NCBI RefSeq assembly: GCF_900156875.1 | Contig: NZ_LT707408.1 | Span: forward strand, 834,552-898,551 | Origin: Robertmurraya dakarensis | Lineage (GTDB): Bacteria; Bacillota; Bacilli; Bacillales; Cytobacillaceae | Reading direction: 5' to 3' | DNA length: 64,000 bases | In this document: positions 24,344 to 32,396 of the stretch, in pieces | How the letters are laid out: every line of letters begins with the position of its first letter | Numbering within the stretch: the stretch's first letter is position 1 | Notes under the pieces: model-generated | Databases searched by the model: none | The model's input: the letters and a program-made list of their open reading frames with translations, nothing else | Told to the model about the DNA's origin: nothing | Made by a program: the position numbers and the translations under genes

Positions 24344-24535
24344 TTGGCCGGTTTAACATTCGGTTTATTTGCATTTAGTACCGTGTTATTTTTAGGTGCC
24401 TTTTATCATATAATTTCCATCACAAAACCGGGATTTTATCCACCTAAGAAAATTTTAAAAAAAAGAGCTGGCGGGCTTGCGTTCGGTGGAGTCATATTCT
24501 TTGCAATCGGCATAGCGTTTTCGAGTTTTTTATAA
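24344..24535 (+). CDS. small membrane protein with two hydrophobic segments, 63 aa
   Basis: A 63-aa protein starting with TTG 24344, 9 nt after AAAGGAG. Segment 1 (about 4-27) and segment 2 (about 44-62) are separated by a basic loop KPGFYPPKKILKKR, which would face the cytoplasm. I do not recognise the family. It lies alone between yhaH (divergent) and trpP (convergent) and ends at a hairpin terminator. The ribosome binding site and terminator make it a likely real gene. Confidence 0.6.
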   Translation: MAGLTFGLFAFSTVLFLGAFYHIISITKPGFYPPKKILKKRAGGLAFGGVIFFAIGIAFSSFL

Positions 24536-24540
24536 TAAAA

Positions 24541-24559
24541 AGAACCCATAGAGGGTTCT
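24541..24559. terminator. bidirectional terminator between small membrane gene and trpP
   Basis: A 7-bp stem AGAACCC/GGGTTCT with a 5-nt loop, A-rich before and T-rich after. Confidence 0.7.
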
Positions 24560-24564
24560 CTTTA

Positions 24565-25092
24565 TTAGCCGTTGACTGTCTGGTCTGAAAGCTTTGTCCT
24601 TTTCACAATGGTAAGTGCGATAGGATAAAGGACTACCATTGCAATGGTATTGACCAAAGTTGCTGGCAGTACCACTCCAGCAAATAAAGCTGCAAATGGT
24701 CCGGGTAAACCAACGATCAAATAGGCAGACCCTAAGAATACAACCCCAGAGATCAGTGTACCAACAGCTGTCAGCACTCCCACGCTAACAATACTGGAGC
24801 GGAATTTATTCAGAGCTAAGTATAGTCCGAAAAATACGAATGCAGTCACAGCTTTGTCGATAATATTTGGAAAAAGTCCGCCTGGGAAAGTAGTGGTTAA
24901 TCCTGAGATAATCCCAGTTACTAACGCTAATAGAAGGACGCTTTTCCGATCAGGAAATAAAATAATCCCTAAGAACATCATCGTTAACATCATATCGGGT
25001 TTCATTCCAAAAACGATCCCCGGCACGACTGCATGCAACACTGCACCCATTCCCACCAATAAAGCTAGTGCAACAAGATTTTTTGTATTCAT
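24565..25092 (-). CDS. trpP: tryptophan transporter TrpP
   Basis: A 175-aa integral membrane protein with five to six hydrophobic segments, including the motifs GMKPDMMLTMMFLGI and TTTFPGGLFPNIIDK that mark the TrpP (YhaG) family. It is the putative tryptophan permease of Bacillus. ATG 25092 is embedded in a striking run of UAG and GAG triplets that covers the ribosome binding site. This matches the known TRAP control of trpP translation in B. subtilis. The gene is monocistronic and convergent with the 63-aa gene. Confidence 0.9.
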   Translation of the reverse strand: MNTKNLVALALLVGMGAVLHAVVPGIVFGMKPDMMLTMMFLGIILFPDRKSVLLLALVTGIISGLTTTFPGGLFPNIIDKAVTAFVFFGLYLALNKFRSSIVSVGVLTAVGTLISGVVFLGSAYLIVGLPGPFAALFAGVVLPATLVNTIAMVVLYPIALTIVKRTKLSDQTVNG

Positions 25093-25094
25093 TT

Positions 25095-25131
25095 CTCTTC
25101 TCTCCTCTGCTAATCTAAGCTAATTTTCCTC
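25095..25131 (-). promoter_or_regulatory. TRAP binding site over the trpP ribosome binding site
   Basis: Read toward the start codon on the minus strand, there are three UAG triplets (25122-25120, 25117-25115, 25112-25110). Three GAG triplets follow (25107-25105, 25102-25100, 25097-25095). All are separated by exactly 2 nt, and the last ends 2 nt before ATG. One more GAG is at 25131-25129. Tryptophan-bound TRAP would cover the Shine-Dalgarno sequence and block translation. Confidence 0.75.
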
Positions 25132-25249
25132 TTCCTGCAGTGCACTTGTTGCCTGCAGCGAAAAGATTTAGTTTTATTATTATAGCATACTTCTACATTG
25201 ATTAAAAGTTAATCTATTCTGAAAATAATGCCAGCTTAATAGAAGAAAA

Positions 25250-25280
25250 AGGCCAACCGCAAATAGAATGCGATTGGCCT
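25250..25280 (-). terminator. terminator after serC
   Basis: A 12-bp stem with one mismatch (25250-25261 with 25269-25280). The minus strand continues TTTTTCTTC. Confidence 0.85.
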
Positions 25281-25295
25281 GATATGACAAAGAGA

Positions 25296-26372
25296 TTATT
25301 TTGATTTAAAAGACTTCATGAATTCAGCCAGTTTCTCAATATTCTCTAGAGGAACAGCATTGTAAATTGAAGCTCTGCAGCCCCCAACAGAACGGTGACC
25401 ATTTAGACCCACAAATCCTTGTTCCTTAGCAGTGCTTAAGAATTTGGCCGTATCTTCGTCACTTGGCAATGTGAAGGTAACGTTCATGTTTGAACGGCTG
25501 TCTTTTTCAGCATGCCCTTTGTAAAAACCTTCACTCTCATCGATTACGTCATAAAGCACCTTTGCTTTTTGATTGTTGCGATTTGCAATAACTTCAATGC
25601 CGCCTTCGGATTGGACCCAATCTAAAACAAGCTTTAATAGATAAATCGCAAATGTTGGCGGTGTGTTATAAAGAGAGTTATTCTTTGCGTAAGTTTGGTA
25701 ATTCAGCATAGTTGGCAAGTGATCAAGATTACGATCCAATAAGCTTTTCTTAACAATTACGACGGTTACTCCTGAAGGACCTAGGTTCTTTTGCGCTCCA
25801 GCATAAATAAGTCCAAATTTTTCAATGTTCAATGGCTTACATAAGATATCACTAGACATATCTGCAACTAGTGGTACAGACACTTCAGGGAATTCCTGCC
25901 ATTGTGTTCCATAGATCGTATTATTGCTCGTTATATGAAGGTATGATGCATCATCCTTGATTTCATCCAAGTTTAACGTCGGAATAGACTTGTAATTTTC
26001 TTCCTTTGTGGAAGCAAGTACAGTCGTTCTTCCTGCCTTTTTAGCTTCTTTTAAGGCTTTTTCAGACCATGATCCTGAAAGTGCGTAGTAACCAACGCCA
26101 TCTTCAGTTAAAAGGTTCATCGGAACCATAGAAAATTGCAGGCTGGCACCGCCTTGAAGGAAAAGAACTTCATAGTCATCAGGGATATTAAGAATATTTC
26201 TTAAATTTGCTTTCGCCCCTTCGTGAACAGCTTCATAATCCTTGCTTCGGTGGCTAAGTTCCATAACAGACATTCCAGAGTTATTGAAATTCAAAAGATG
26301 TTTTTGTGCTTCTTGTAGAACTGCTTCTGGTAATGCTGCAGGACCTGCATTAAAGTTTAACGCTCGTTTCAT
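25296..26372 (-). CDS. serC: phosphoserine aminotransferase SerC
   Basis: A 358-aa class V PLP aminotransferase. NFNAGPAALP opens the protein, HRSKDYEAVHE and FLQGGASLQFSM form the cofactor/substrate site, GAQKNLGPSG carries the PLP lysine and NGHRSVGGCRASIYNA ends it. It converts 3-phosphohydroxypyruvate and glutamate to phosphoserine in serine synthesis (and acts in the pyridoxine route of some bacteria). ATG 26372 follows GTGAGG. The leader contains a branched inverted-repeat element and no recognisable T-box. Confidence 0.95.
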   Translation of the reverse strand: MKRALNFNAGPAALPEAVLQEAQKHLLNFNNSGMSVMELSHRSKDYEAVHEGAKANLRNILNIPDDYEVLFLQGGASLQFSMVPMNLLTEDGVGYYALSGSWSEKALKEAKKAGRTTVLASTKEENYKSIPTLNLDEIKDDASYLHITSNNTIYGTQWQEFPEVSVPLVADMSSDILCKPLNIEKFGLIYAGAQKNLGPSGVTVVIVKKSLLDRNLDHLPTMLNYQTYAKNNSLYNTPPTFAIYLLKLVLDWVQSEGGIEVIANRNNQKAKVLYDVIDESEGFYKGHAEKDSRSNMNVTFTLPSDEDTAKFLSTAKEQGFVGLNGHRSVGGCRASIYNAVPLENIEKLAEFMKSFKSK

Positions 26373-26409
26373 TAAGAAAACCTCACTTTAAATGTTTTTT
26401 GCTGTGTCT

Positions 26410-26457
26410 AGCTCCCTGCGGCAACAGCTGAAATAAGCTGTTATGAGAGCAGGTGCT
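26410..26457. repeat. branched inverted-repeat element in serC leader
   Basis: The outer stem pairs AGC..CCTGC (26410-26419) with GCAGG.GCT (26449-26457); the inner stem is AACAGCT/AGCTGTT (26423-26429 with 26436-26442). The start TGTCTAGCTCC and end GCTTTTG recall an interspersed repeat that is common in Bacillus relatives. Only one copy is seen in this window. Confidence 0.45.
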
Positions 26458-26616
26458 TTTGTTGCTGTAATGAATGAAAGAACTATATTTATTACAATCG
26501 TATCAAAAAATGACGAAGTGTAAATATGAAAATTCAAACATTCACAAATTTTTTTATACTTTCGTTAAGTTTAACTTCTTTTAAGGATTAAATGATAAGA
26601 AATATCTTACAATAAC

Positions 26617-26648
26617 AAAAAGCTTTTCAAAAGGTTGAAAAGCTTTTT
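26617..26648. terminator. terminator after hit
   Basis: A perfect 14-bp stem (26617-26630 with 26635-26648) with A/T-rich arms, usable in both directions. Confidence 0.85.
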
Positions 26649-26653
26649 GCTTA

Positions 26654-27073
26654 TTATAGGTTATGATTGATTTCATTAGCCATCTTTTGAAAATCTTCTG
26701 GTGAATAATCACTTTGATTCGACTTCCATACCGCACCGAAGCCATCTCCTTGACCGTAGCGGGGGATCAAGTGGACATGGTAATGGAAGACGGTTTGACC
26801 AGCTTTTTCACCATTATTATTCACTATGTTCATACCGACTGGATTGTATGTAGTTTTAAGAGCATTTGCGATTTTGGGAACGACTTCGAATATTTGCTGG
26901 GCAATTTCTGGTGTTAGTTCAAAAACATTTTCCTTATGCACTTTTGGAATAACTAAAGTATGGCCCTTCGTAACCTGGCTGATATCCAGGAATGCCACTA
27001 CATTTTCATTTTCAAATACTTTTGCAGATGGTATTTCACCATTCACAATTTTACAAAAAATACAGTCACTCAT
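26654..27073 (-). CDS. hit: HIT family hydrolase (Hit)
   Basis: A 139-aa histidine-triad protein. The N-terminal CIFCKIVNGEIP carries two Cys of a possible zinc site. The catalytic triad motif is FHYHVHLIPR at about residues 97-106. The family hydrolyses nucleoside phosphoramidates and adenylates. ATG 27073 has GAGAGGAGC upstream. It lies beside ecsA, divergently, as in B. subtilis. Its 3' end shares a strong hairpin terminator. It is cytoplasmic, with no signal sequence. Confidence 0.93.
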   Translation of the reverse strand: MSDCIFCKIVNGEIPSAKVFENENVVAFLDISQVTKGHTLVIPKVHKENVFELTPEIAQQIFEVVPKIANALKTTYNPVGMNIVNNNGEKAGQTVFHYHVHLIPRYGQGDGFGAVWKSNQSDYSPEDFQKMANEINHNL

Positions 27074-27149
27074 ATCGTTGCTCCTCTCAAATTAAAATGT
27101 CCTTGTCCATATTTTACCACAAATAAATCTAACGAAGAAAGAATATAAA

Positions 27150-27582
27150 TAAAAGGCAGGATCCGCGTGGAATCCTGCCTCTCGTGAAGGGGAAGCTTCT
27201 TCTAGTAAACGTCCTTTAATTCGGGTACCTTCTCTTTGATAAACACCTCATTTTTTTAATGAATGTTATCTAATGAGAAATCGATCTATAGTTCAAGCGT
27301 ACCATCCCCTTATCTTCTTTATATGTTTCTCAACGTATAAAGCTCGGGTATAGTCTTTGGTAAACACCTCATTTATTTTAAAATGTGTGTTTTACAGATC
27401 TTAGATTGAATGCAAAGTGTTGCAATACAATCATCCCCTTATTTGGATCGTTTGAAGCGGCTTATATTGAAATTAAATAGTCTGCGACAGACACCTCATT
27501 TCAATTTTTAGATGACCGTTTGTTAATCATCTATTTGTTTTCCCCTTCGAATATTATGATATCCACCTCATAAAGAAATATA
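27150..27582 (-). ncRNA. candidate non-coding RNA with alternating Shine-Dalgarno-like motifs
   Basis: The 600-bp hit-ecsA gap has no gene but carries a predicted minus-strand transcription unit. The promoter is TTGAAA (27606-27601), 18 bp, TATATT (27582-27577); transcription would start near 27570. The intrinsic terminator is at 27180-27154, followed by TTTTATTTATA. In between, the motif ATGAGGTG occurs four times (ending at 27564, 27492, 27365, 27244). AAGGGGATG or AAGGGGA occurs three times (27547, 27440, 27311) and alternates with it. Several copies lie in hairpin arms. I recognise no Rfam family. Each ATGAGGTG also opens a 5-17 codon reading frame, but none has a ribosome binding site. 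Confidence 0.55.
27154..27180 (-). terminator. minus-strand terminator in the hit-ecsA gap
   Basis: AGGCAGGAT/ATCCTGCCT (27154-27162 with 27172-27180) plus CC/GG, followed on the minus strand by TTTTATTTATA. The plus strand has no T run here, so it serves a minus-strand transcript. Confidence 0.75.
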
Positions 27583-27606
27583 CAATTGTTTATAAAAAAA
27601 TTTCAA
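27577..27606 (-). promoter_or_regulatory. sigma-A promoter of the candidate ncRNA
   Basis: TTGAAA (27606-27601), 18-bp spacer, TATATT (27582-27577) on the minus strand, diverging from ecsA. Confidence 0.5.
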
Positions 27607-27640
27607 AAGTGGGCTTTTCTATTTTTTACTAATACTTTTT

Positions 27641-27648
27641 GCTAAAAT
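27641..27648 (+). promoter_or_regulatory. extended -10 of the ecsAB promoter
   Basis: TTGCTAAAAT contains TGnTAAAAT, an extended -10, 31 bp before the ecsA start. No good -35 is visible. Confidence 0.4.
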
Positions 27649-27678
27649 GAGACTATCTACTTTTAGGAGTTGTTGTGG

Positions 27679-28419
27679 ATGAAGTTGCTGCAGATTAAAG
27701 AGGTTACGGGCGGGTATACACGGAACCCAGTATTGAAGGATGTTTCCTTCGACGTTGACCGAAACGAGATTGTAGGGTTAATTGGTCTGAACGGTGCGGG
27801 GAAAAGTACAACCATTAAGCATGTGATTGGGCTGATGGAGCCGCATAAAGGAGAAATAACGATTAATGGAAAGACCTTTATTGATAATAAAGAAGCGTAT
27901 CGCAAGGAGTTTACGTTTGTACCAGAAACACCCATTCTCTATGATGAACTGACATTAGATGAACACTTAAGGCTGACAGCTATGGCATACGGGATTGATG
28001 AACAACTATTTAAACAAAGAAAAGAGCAATTGCTGAATGAATTTCGAATGAGCAAGCGCTTAAAATGGTTTCCTGCCCATTTCTCTAAAGGAATGAAGCA
28101 AAAGGTTATGATTATGTGTGCTTTTTTAGTTCAGCCAAGTCTATATATCGTAGATGAACCATTTGTTGGTCTTGACCCGCTTGGCATTCAGTCGCTGCTT
28201 GATTTAATGAAGAAAATGAAGGAGAATGGCGCTGGTATCCTAATGTCAACTCATATTTTAGCTACGGCTGAACGGTATTGCGATCGTTTTGTCATTTTGC
28301 ATGAAGGTTCGGTAAGGGCGAAAGGTACATTAAAAGAGCTGCAGGATCAATTTGCCATGCCGGATGCCACATTGGATGATTTGTATATTAGATTAACAAA
28401 GGAAGAAGACTATGTTTGA
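27679..28419 (+). CDS. ecsA: ABC transporter ATPase EcsA
   Basis: A 246-aa ABC ATPase. Walker A GLNGAGKST is at about residues 38-46, the signature segment is SKGMKQK (SxGxxQ form) and Walker B is LYIVDEP. ATG 27679 is 9 nt after AGGAG; in-frame TTGs upstream touch the site. With EcsB it forms the Ecs transporter, needed in B. subtilis for secretion, competence and sporulation and for activity of the membrane protease RasP. The substrate is not settled; peptides are suspected. It overlaps ecsB by 8 nt. Confidence 0.95.
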   Translation: MKLLQIKEVTGGYTRNPVLKDVSFDVDRNEIVGLIGLNGAGKSTTIKHVIGLMEPHKGEITINGKTFIDNKEAYRKEFTFVPETPILYDELTLDEHLRLTAMAYGIDEQLFKQRKEQLLNEFRMSKRLKWFPAHFSKGMKQKVMIMCAFLVQPSLYIVDEPFVGLDPLGIQSLLDLMKKMKENGAGILMSTHILATAERYCDRFVILHEGSVRAKGTLKELQDQFAMPDATLDDLYIRLTKEEDYV

Positions 28420-29623
28420 TGAGCATAAGCTTTGGAAGGAACGACTTGGTACAACAAGCAAGGAGCTTGGAAAGTACTTCCGATACATATTCAATGGCCA
28501 TATTGTTCTTGTCCTTTTATTTCTAATTGGAACAGCTGCTTTTTATTATCAAGAATGGGTAAAAACATTAAGCCCGGATTTTCCGGTTGCCTTGATTATG
28601 GCAGTACTGCTTGCCATTGTGTTGACATATAGTCCCATTTATACGTTTTTTATGGAAGCAGACAGGATTTTTCTATTGCCTTTAGAAGACAAATTAAATT
28701 TCTACTTTAGAAAAAGTATTATTCTAAGTTTGATACTGCAGATTTATATTCTTGTGGTTGGTTTGGCTGTCTTTATGCCGATGTATGCAGCTGTAAACAA
28801 TGGGAACTTTAAAGTGTTCTTCCCGTTCTTAATACTGTTAAGCTTAGCAAAATTAGTAAATATGTTAATTCGCTGGAGAGTTCAGTACTTTGTCGAAAAA
28901 AATGTACATAATACTGACTCGTTTGTACGCTTTTGTGTGAATGGAGTGTTTCTTTATTTCCTTTTTTCTAACGCGAATATTCTTTTCTTTATCCCGGTCG
29001 TGGTGATCTATATAGCGATTTACAGAGTGTACTTTAAACAATCAAAGAAAAAAGGACTAAAGTGGGAATTCTTAATTGATCAAGAAGAAAAACGAATGAT
29101 GTCTTTCTATCGGTTAGCAAATTTATTTACGGATGTCCCGAAGTTGAAAAACAGTGTAAAACGCAGAAAATACTTAGATTGGATCTCAGAGAAGCTGCCA
29201 TATCATCATAACAGTGTCTATACGCACATCTATGTGCAAACATTTATTCGCGGCGGAGACTATTTTGGTCTTTACTTAAGATTAACAGTTATTGGGGCAG
29301 CAGTTTTATATTGGATTACATTTGGATACGGGCAAATTTTATTTCTTGTTTTATTTTTATTTATGACGGGGTTTCAACTATTGCCGCTTTGGAATCATCA
29401 TCAAAATAAAATATGGATTAGGTTATACCCCGTACAAGAAAGCATGAAAAGAAAATCTTTTCAGAAACTCCTTTCAATCATTCTCATCGTACAAGCAGTT
29501 GTCCTGTCCATCCCGATCATCTTTAAAGGGGAAGTGATGACAGCAGGTCTTGCGATTGCAGCAGGAATTGTTTTTAGCTATATGTTTGTTTATGTATATA
29601 GCAGCAAAAAGTTGAAAAATTAA
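28412..29623 (+). CDS. ecsB: ABC transporter membrane subunit EcsB
   Basis: A 403-aa polytopic membrane protein with about eight hydrophobic segments in pairs (about 25-75, 100-145, 165-200, 285-330, 350-395). A basic cytoplasmic loop lies in the middle (KQSKKKGLKWEFL to RRKYLDWISEK). It is the permease partner of EcsA; its start ATG lies inside the last codons of ecsA, so the two are translationally coupled. Length agrees with B. subtilis EcsB. A short GC-rich terminator follows, separating it from ecsC. Confidence 0.93.
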   Translation: MFDEHKLWKERLGTTSKELGKYFRYIFNGHIVLVLLFLIGTAAFYYQEWVKTLSPDFPVALIMAVLLAIVLTYSPIYTFFMEADRIFLLPLEDKLNFYFRKSIILSLILQIYILVVGLAVFMPMYAAVNNGNFKVFFPFLILLSLAKLVNMLIRWRVQYFVEKNVHNTDSFVRFCVNGVFLYFLFSNANILFFIPVVVIYIAIYRVYFKQSKKKGLKWEFLIDQEEKRMMSFYRLANLFTDVPKLKNSVKRRKYLDWISEKLPYHHNSVYTHIYVQTFIRGGDYFGLYLRLTVIGAAVLYWITFGYGQILFLVLFLFMTGFQLLPLWNHHQNKIWIRLYPVQESMKRKSFQKLLSIILIVQAVVLSIPIIFKGEVMTAGLAIAAGIVFSYMFVYVYSSKKLKN

Positions 29624-29629
29624 TGGAAT

Positions 29630-29650
29630 CCCTCCTAGGAGGGGTTTTTT
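29630..29650 (+). terminator. terminator after ecsB
   Basis: CCCTC/GAGGG stem over a CTAG loop (29630-29643), followed by T6. Confidence 0.8.
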
Positions 29651-29719
29651 ATTCTGAAACTATAATAAGGGGTAATACGTATGCTAATTATAGAAACCAG
29701 CATAAAGGAATGTTGATGA

Positions 29720-30442
29720 ATGAATGAATACGAAAGTAAAGCATATGAAGAAATATTGGAATGGAAAAGAAAAATATTGAAGCGTTCGAGTTTGATTAAC
29801 CGCATGTCTAAAAAAGCACAAGTCAAAATCAATGAATTGATACCGGAGAAGGCTCACCAAATTATAACGGACAGTATAAGAAATATGGTAAAGGCAACGT
29901 TAGTCGGTTCGAATATCACGACCAATATGGATAGAAGCGTAAGGACATTAGAAGAACGGGATCAGAAGCTTAAGGAAAAGATGAATGTCTATCGTAAAAC
30001 GGCAGCGATTGAAGGGGCTGGAACAGGTGCAGGAGGGATTCTATTAGGGTTGGCTGATTTTCCTCTCTTGCTCTCCATAAAGATGAAGTTCCTGTTTGAG
30101 GCGTCAGCAATTTATGGTTATGATACAAGGGAGTATGAAGAACGCCTTTTCATTCTCCATGTCTTTAAGCTGGCTTTTTCAAGTGATGAGAAAAGAAAAG
30201 AAACCTTTTACCTCATAGAAAATTGGGAGGAAAACAAACAAGAATTAATGGAATTAGATTGGCGCGAATTTCAGCAGGAATATCGCGACTATATTGATTT
30301 TGTTAAAATGCTTCAGCTGATACCGGGAATTGGTGCGGTAGTGGGTGCATATGCAAATTATAATTTGCTGGAGCATCTAGGAGAGGTGGCCATAAATAGC
30401 TACCGATTACGGATATTAAAATCTGCCCCAAAGCTGTATTAA
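29720..30442 (+). CDS. ecsC: EcsC family protein
   Basis: A 240-aa protein of the EcsC family. The mid-part carries AIEGAGTGAGGILLGLADFPLLLSI reduced here to its core GAGTGAGG..LADFPLL, a weakly hydrophobic Gly-rich segment, and the C-terminal part has GIGAVVGAYANYNLL. ATG 29720 follows AAAGGAA at 10 nt. In B. subtilis ecsC lies after ecsAB but is not needed for transporter function; its role is unknown. It ends at a terminator that overlaps its stop codon. Confidence 0.9.
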   Translation: MNEYESKAYEEILEWKRKILKRSSLINRMSKKAQVKINELIPEKAHQIITDSIRNMVKATLVGSNITTNMDRSVRTLEERDQKLKEKMNVYRKTAAIEGAGTGAGGILLGLADFPLLLSIKMKFLFEASAIYGYDTREYEERLFILHVFKLAFSSDEKRKETFYLIENWEENKQELMELDWREFQQEYRDYIDFVKMLQLIPGIGAVVGAYANYNLLEHLGEVAINSYRLRILKSAPKLY

Positions 30443-30453
30443 TGGCTTTGGGG
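30426..30453 (+). terminator. terminator overlapping the ecsC stop
   Basis: CCCCAAAGC (30426-30434) pairs with GCTTTGGGG (30445-30453), followed by TTTTGG. Confidence 0.8.
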
Positions 30454-30460
30454 TTTTGGT

Positions 30461-31627
30461 TTAATATTTCAATGCTGCTATCCCAAGTGTTTTAGCAGCA
30501 ATTAGCATTGCTTTCTCATTTATATCGAATTTCGGGTGGTGGTGTGGATAAGCAGTTGCGACACCTTCTGGTTTTGCTCCTGTAAAGAAGAAGGTACCTT
30601 TTACATGCTGAAGATAGTAAGAAAAATCTTCTCCAGTCATCTGGGGTTCTGACTCTTCTAATTCAATAGGTTCAGGCAAATCTTGAACGCATTCTATTAA
30701 GAAGTCTGTCTCCTCCTCATGGTTAACGACAGCGGGATAACCTCTGAAATATTCAAACTCGTATTCTGTATCTGTTGTAAGACATGTACCTTTGACGATT
30801 CGTTGTATTTCTTTTTCAATAGAAGTACGTGTATCTTCATTAAAAGTACGAACAGTGCCAATCAGCGTTGCTTTGTCCGCGATGATATTAAATGCATTTT
30901 CTGATAAAAAGGATCCTACCGTGACAACAGCTGAATCAACAGGATTGACTTTTCTGCTGACAATTTGCTGAAGGTTGATGACAAGCTGTGAAGCTGTGAC
31001 GATGGCATCCTTTGTTTTGTGTGGCTGTGCCCCGTGACCACCCTGGCCTTTAATAGTAATTTCGAAGCGGTCGGCAGCGGCCATAATCGGACCTTTCCGA
31101 TATTGAATTACACCTGTCGGCTCCGTTGCCCATAAATGAGTGCCGAAAATGGCGTCAACTCCTTCAAGACAGCCGTCCTCGATCATCGAAATTGCCCCTC
31201 CAGGAGCATATTCCTCTGCATGCTGGTGGATCATCACATAAGTTCCTTGCAGTTCATCACGCAATTCATGAAGAGCTTTAGCGAGAACTAGCAATGTAGC
31301 TGTGTGACCATCGTGCCCGCAAGCATGCATGACACCTGGTACTAGTGACTTGTAAGGAACATCTTTCTCATCTTGAATGGGCAGGGCATCAAAATCAGCT
31401 CGAAGTGCAATCGTTTTACCTGGTTTTACACCATATATTTTCGCGACAACACCATTGCCGCCGACGTTTCCTCTCACTTCAATTCCAAGATCCTCATAGT
31501 ATTTTTTAATATAGCCAGCAGTGTTTATCTCTTGAAAAGAAAGTTCAGGATGCTTGTGCAGATATCGGCGAATATCTACCATTTCTTCGTAGCCTGCCTC
31601 TAATTTTTGAAATAGTTTATTGATCAT
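30461..31627 (-). CDS. yhaA: M20 family amidohydrolase YhaA
   Basis: A 388-aa M20D-type metallo-aminoacylase/carboxypeptidase. Family motifs are RRYLHKHPELSFQE, MHACGHDGHT (metal Cys and His), HQHAEEYAPGG (catalytic Glu pair), GGHGAQPH in the dimerisation domain and PHHHPKFDINE near the end. It removes acyl groups from N-acyl amino acids; the exact substrate is unknown. ATG 31627 has GAGGGAGAG upstream. It faces ecsC tail to tail with the terminator between, as in B. subtilis. Confidence 0.92.
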   Translation of the reverse strand: MINKLFQKLEAGYEEMVDIRRYLHKHPELSFQEINTAGYIKKYYEDLGIEVRGNVGGNGVVAKIYGVKPGKTIALRADFDALPIQDEKDVPYKSLVPGVMHACGHDGHTATLLVLAKALHELRDELQGTYVMIHQHAEEYAPGGAISMIEDGCLEGVDAIFGTHLWATEPTGVIQYRKGPIMAAADRFEITIKGQGGHGAQPHKTKDAIVTASQLVINLQQIVSRKVNPVDSAVVTVGSFLSENAFNIIADKATLIGTVRTFNEDTRTSIEKEIQRIVKGTCLTTDTEYEFEYFRGYPAVVNHEEETDFLIECVQDLPEPIELEESEPQMTGEDFSYYLQHVKGTFFFTGAKPEGVATAYPHHHPKFDINEKAMLIAAKTLGIAALKY

Positions 31628-31748
31628 GGCCTTCTCTCCCTCTTGCTTTTATTTTATTATATCATTCGTTCTTTAGTGGAAATATCCTCTCCATTACAAT
31701 TGTATTCTGATAATATAGTTAATAGATTTAGAGAATGGAGGTTAAGGA

Positions 31749-32396
31749 GTGGTGTTTGGGAGATCTCGAATTGCTATTATTAGTGCTGCAGTATCTTTGC
31801 TGATTTCCATTTTGATCATTAATGCTGTTATAGACGGATCAATAGAACGTCTTGATGCATGGGGGTCTGCAGTGGCTGCAAAAATCGTTCCTGATGGAGC
31901 AGCCCCGTTTTTTGAAATGATCAGTGGATTTGGGTCAACGATGGGAATCGGAGTTATTGGTATTTTATTTCTTGCTGTTCTTTGGTGGAAAAAACGGGAT
32001 TATCTTGGCATGGCGGTCTTTGTGTTTGCTGTTGCCATCGGAAATGAGGTGAATAAATGGATAAAAGAGATGGCGGGGAGGCCTCGCCCGGTTACGGCTC
32101 CGTCAACAGATCTGCATAGTTTAAGCTTTCCAAGCGGACATGCCATGGTCGGTCTTACCGTATATATGCTTATTGCTTATTTTTTAATAAAGGATAGCAA
32201 GGTAAAGTCATTAAAGTGGCTGGTTGGAATCCTTGCTGGTCTATTAATCCTGCTTGTCGGAATAAGCAGAAATGTTCTCGGTGCGCATTATCCATCTGAT
32301 GTATGGGGAGGATTTTTTCTAGGATACGTCTGGACGTATCTTTTTATTACATTATATGAAGTGGTTAATAAGAAACTAAAGAGAAAGCCGGTATAG
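31749..32396 (+). CDS. PAP2 family lipid phosphatase (PgpB-like)
   Basis: A 215-aa integral membrane phosphatase with six hydrophobic segments. The three PAP2 signatures are KEMAGRPRP (about 113-121), FPSGHAM (about 135-141) and SRNVLGAHYPSDV (about 180-192), carrying the catalytic His residues. It probably dephosphorylates undecaprenyl pyrophosphate, phosphatidylglycerol phosphate or a similar lipid at the outer membrane face. GTG 31749 is used (GGAGG 7 nt before); the next GTG is possible. It is convergent with a lactonase-like gene. Confidence 0.9.
   Translation: MVFGRSRIAIISAAVSLLISILIINAVIDGSIERLDAWGSAVAAKIVPDGAAPFFEMISGFGSTMGIGVIGILFLAVLWWKKRDYLGMAVFVFAVAIGNEVNKWIKEMAGRPRPVTAPSTDLHSLSFPSGHAMVGLTVYMLIAYFLIKDSKVKSLKWLVGILAGLLILLVGISRNVLGAHYPSDVWGGFFLGYVWTYLFITLYEVVNKKLKRKPV

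Noticed and set aside
25213-25227. TCTATTCTGAAAATA as a CodY box upstream of trpP.
   Set aside because: Only 11 of 15 positions match and it is about 120 bp from the gene; such matches are common in A/T-rich DNA.
27181-27570. A series of 5-17 codon ORFs starting ATGAGGTG on the minus strand as real peptide genes.
   Set aside because: None has an upstream ribosome binding site. The shared Met-Arg start is a consequence of the repeated DNA motif, so an RNA-level function is the simpler reading.
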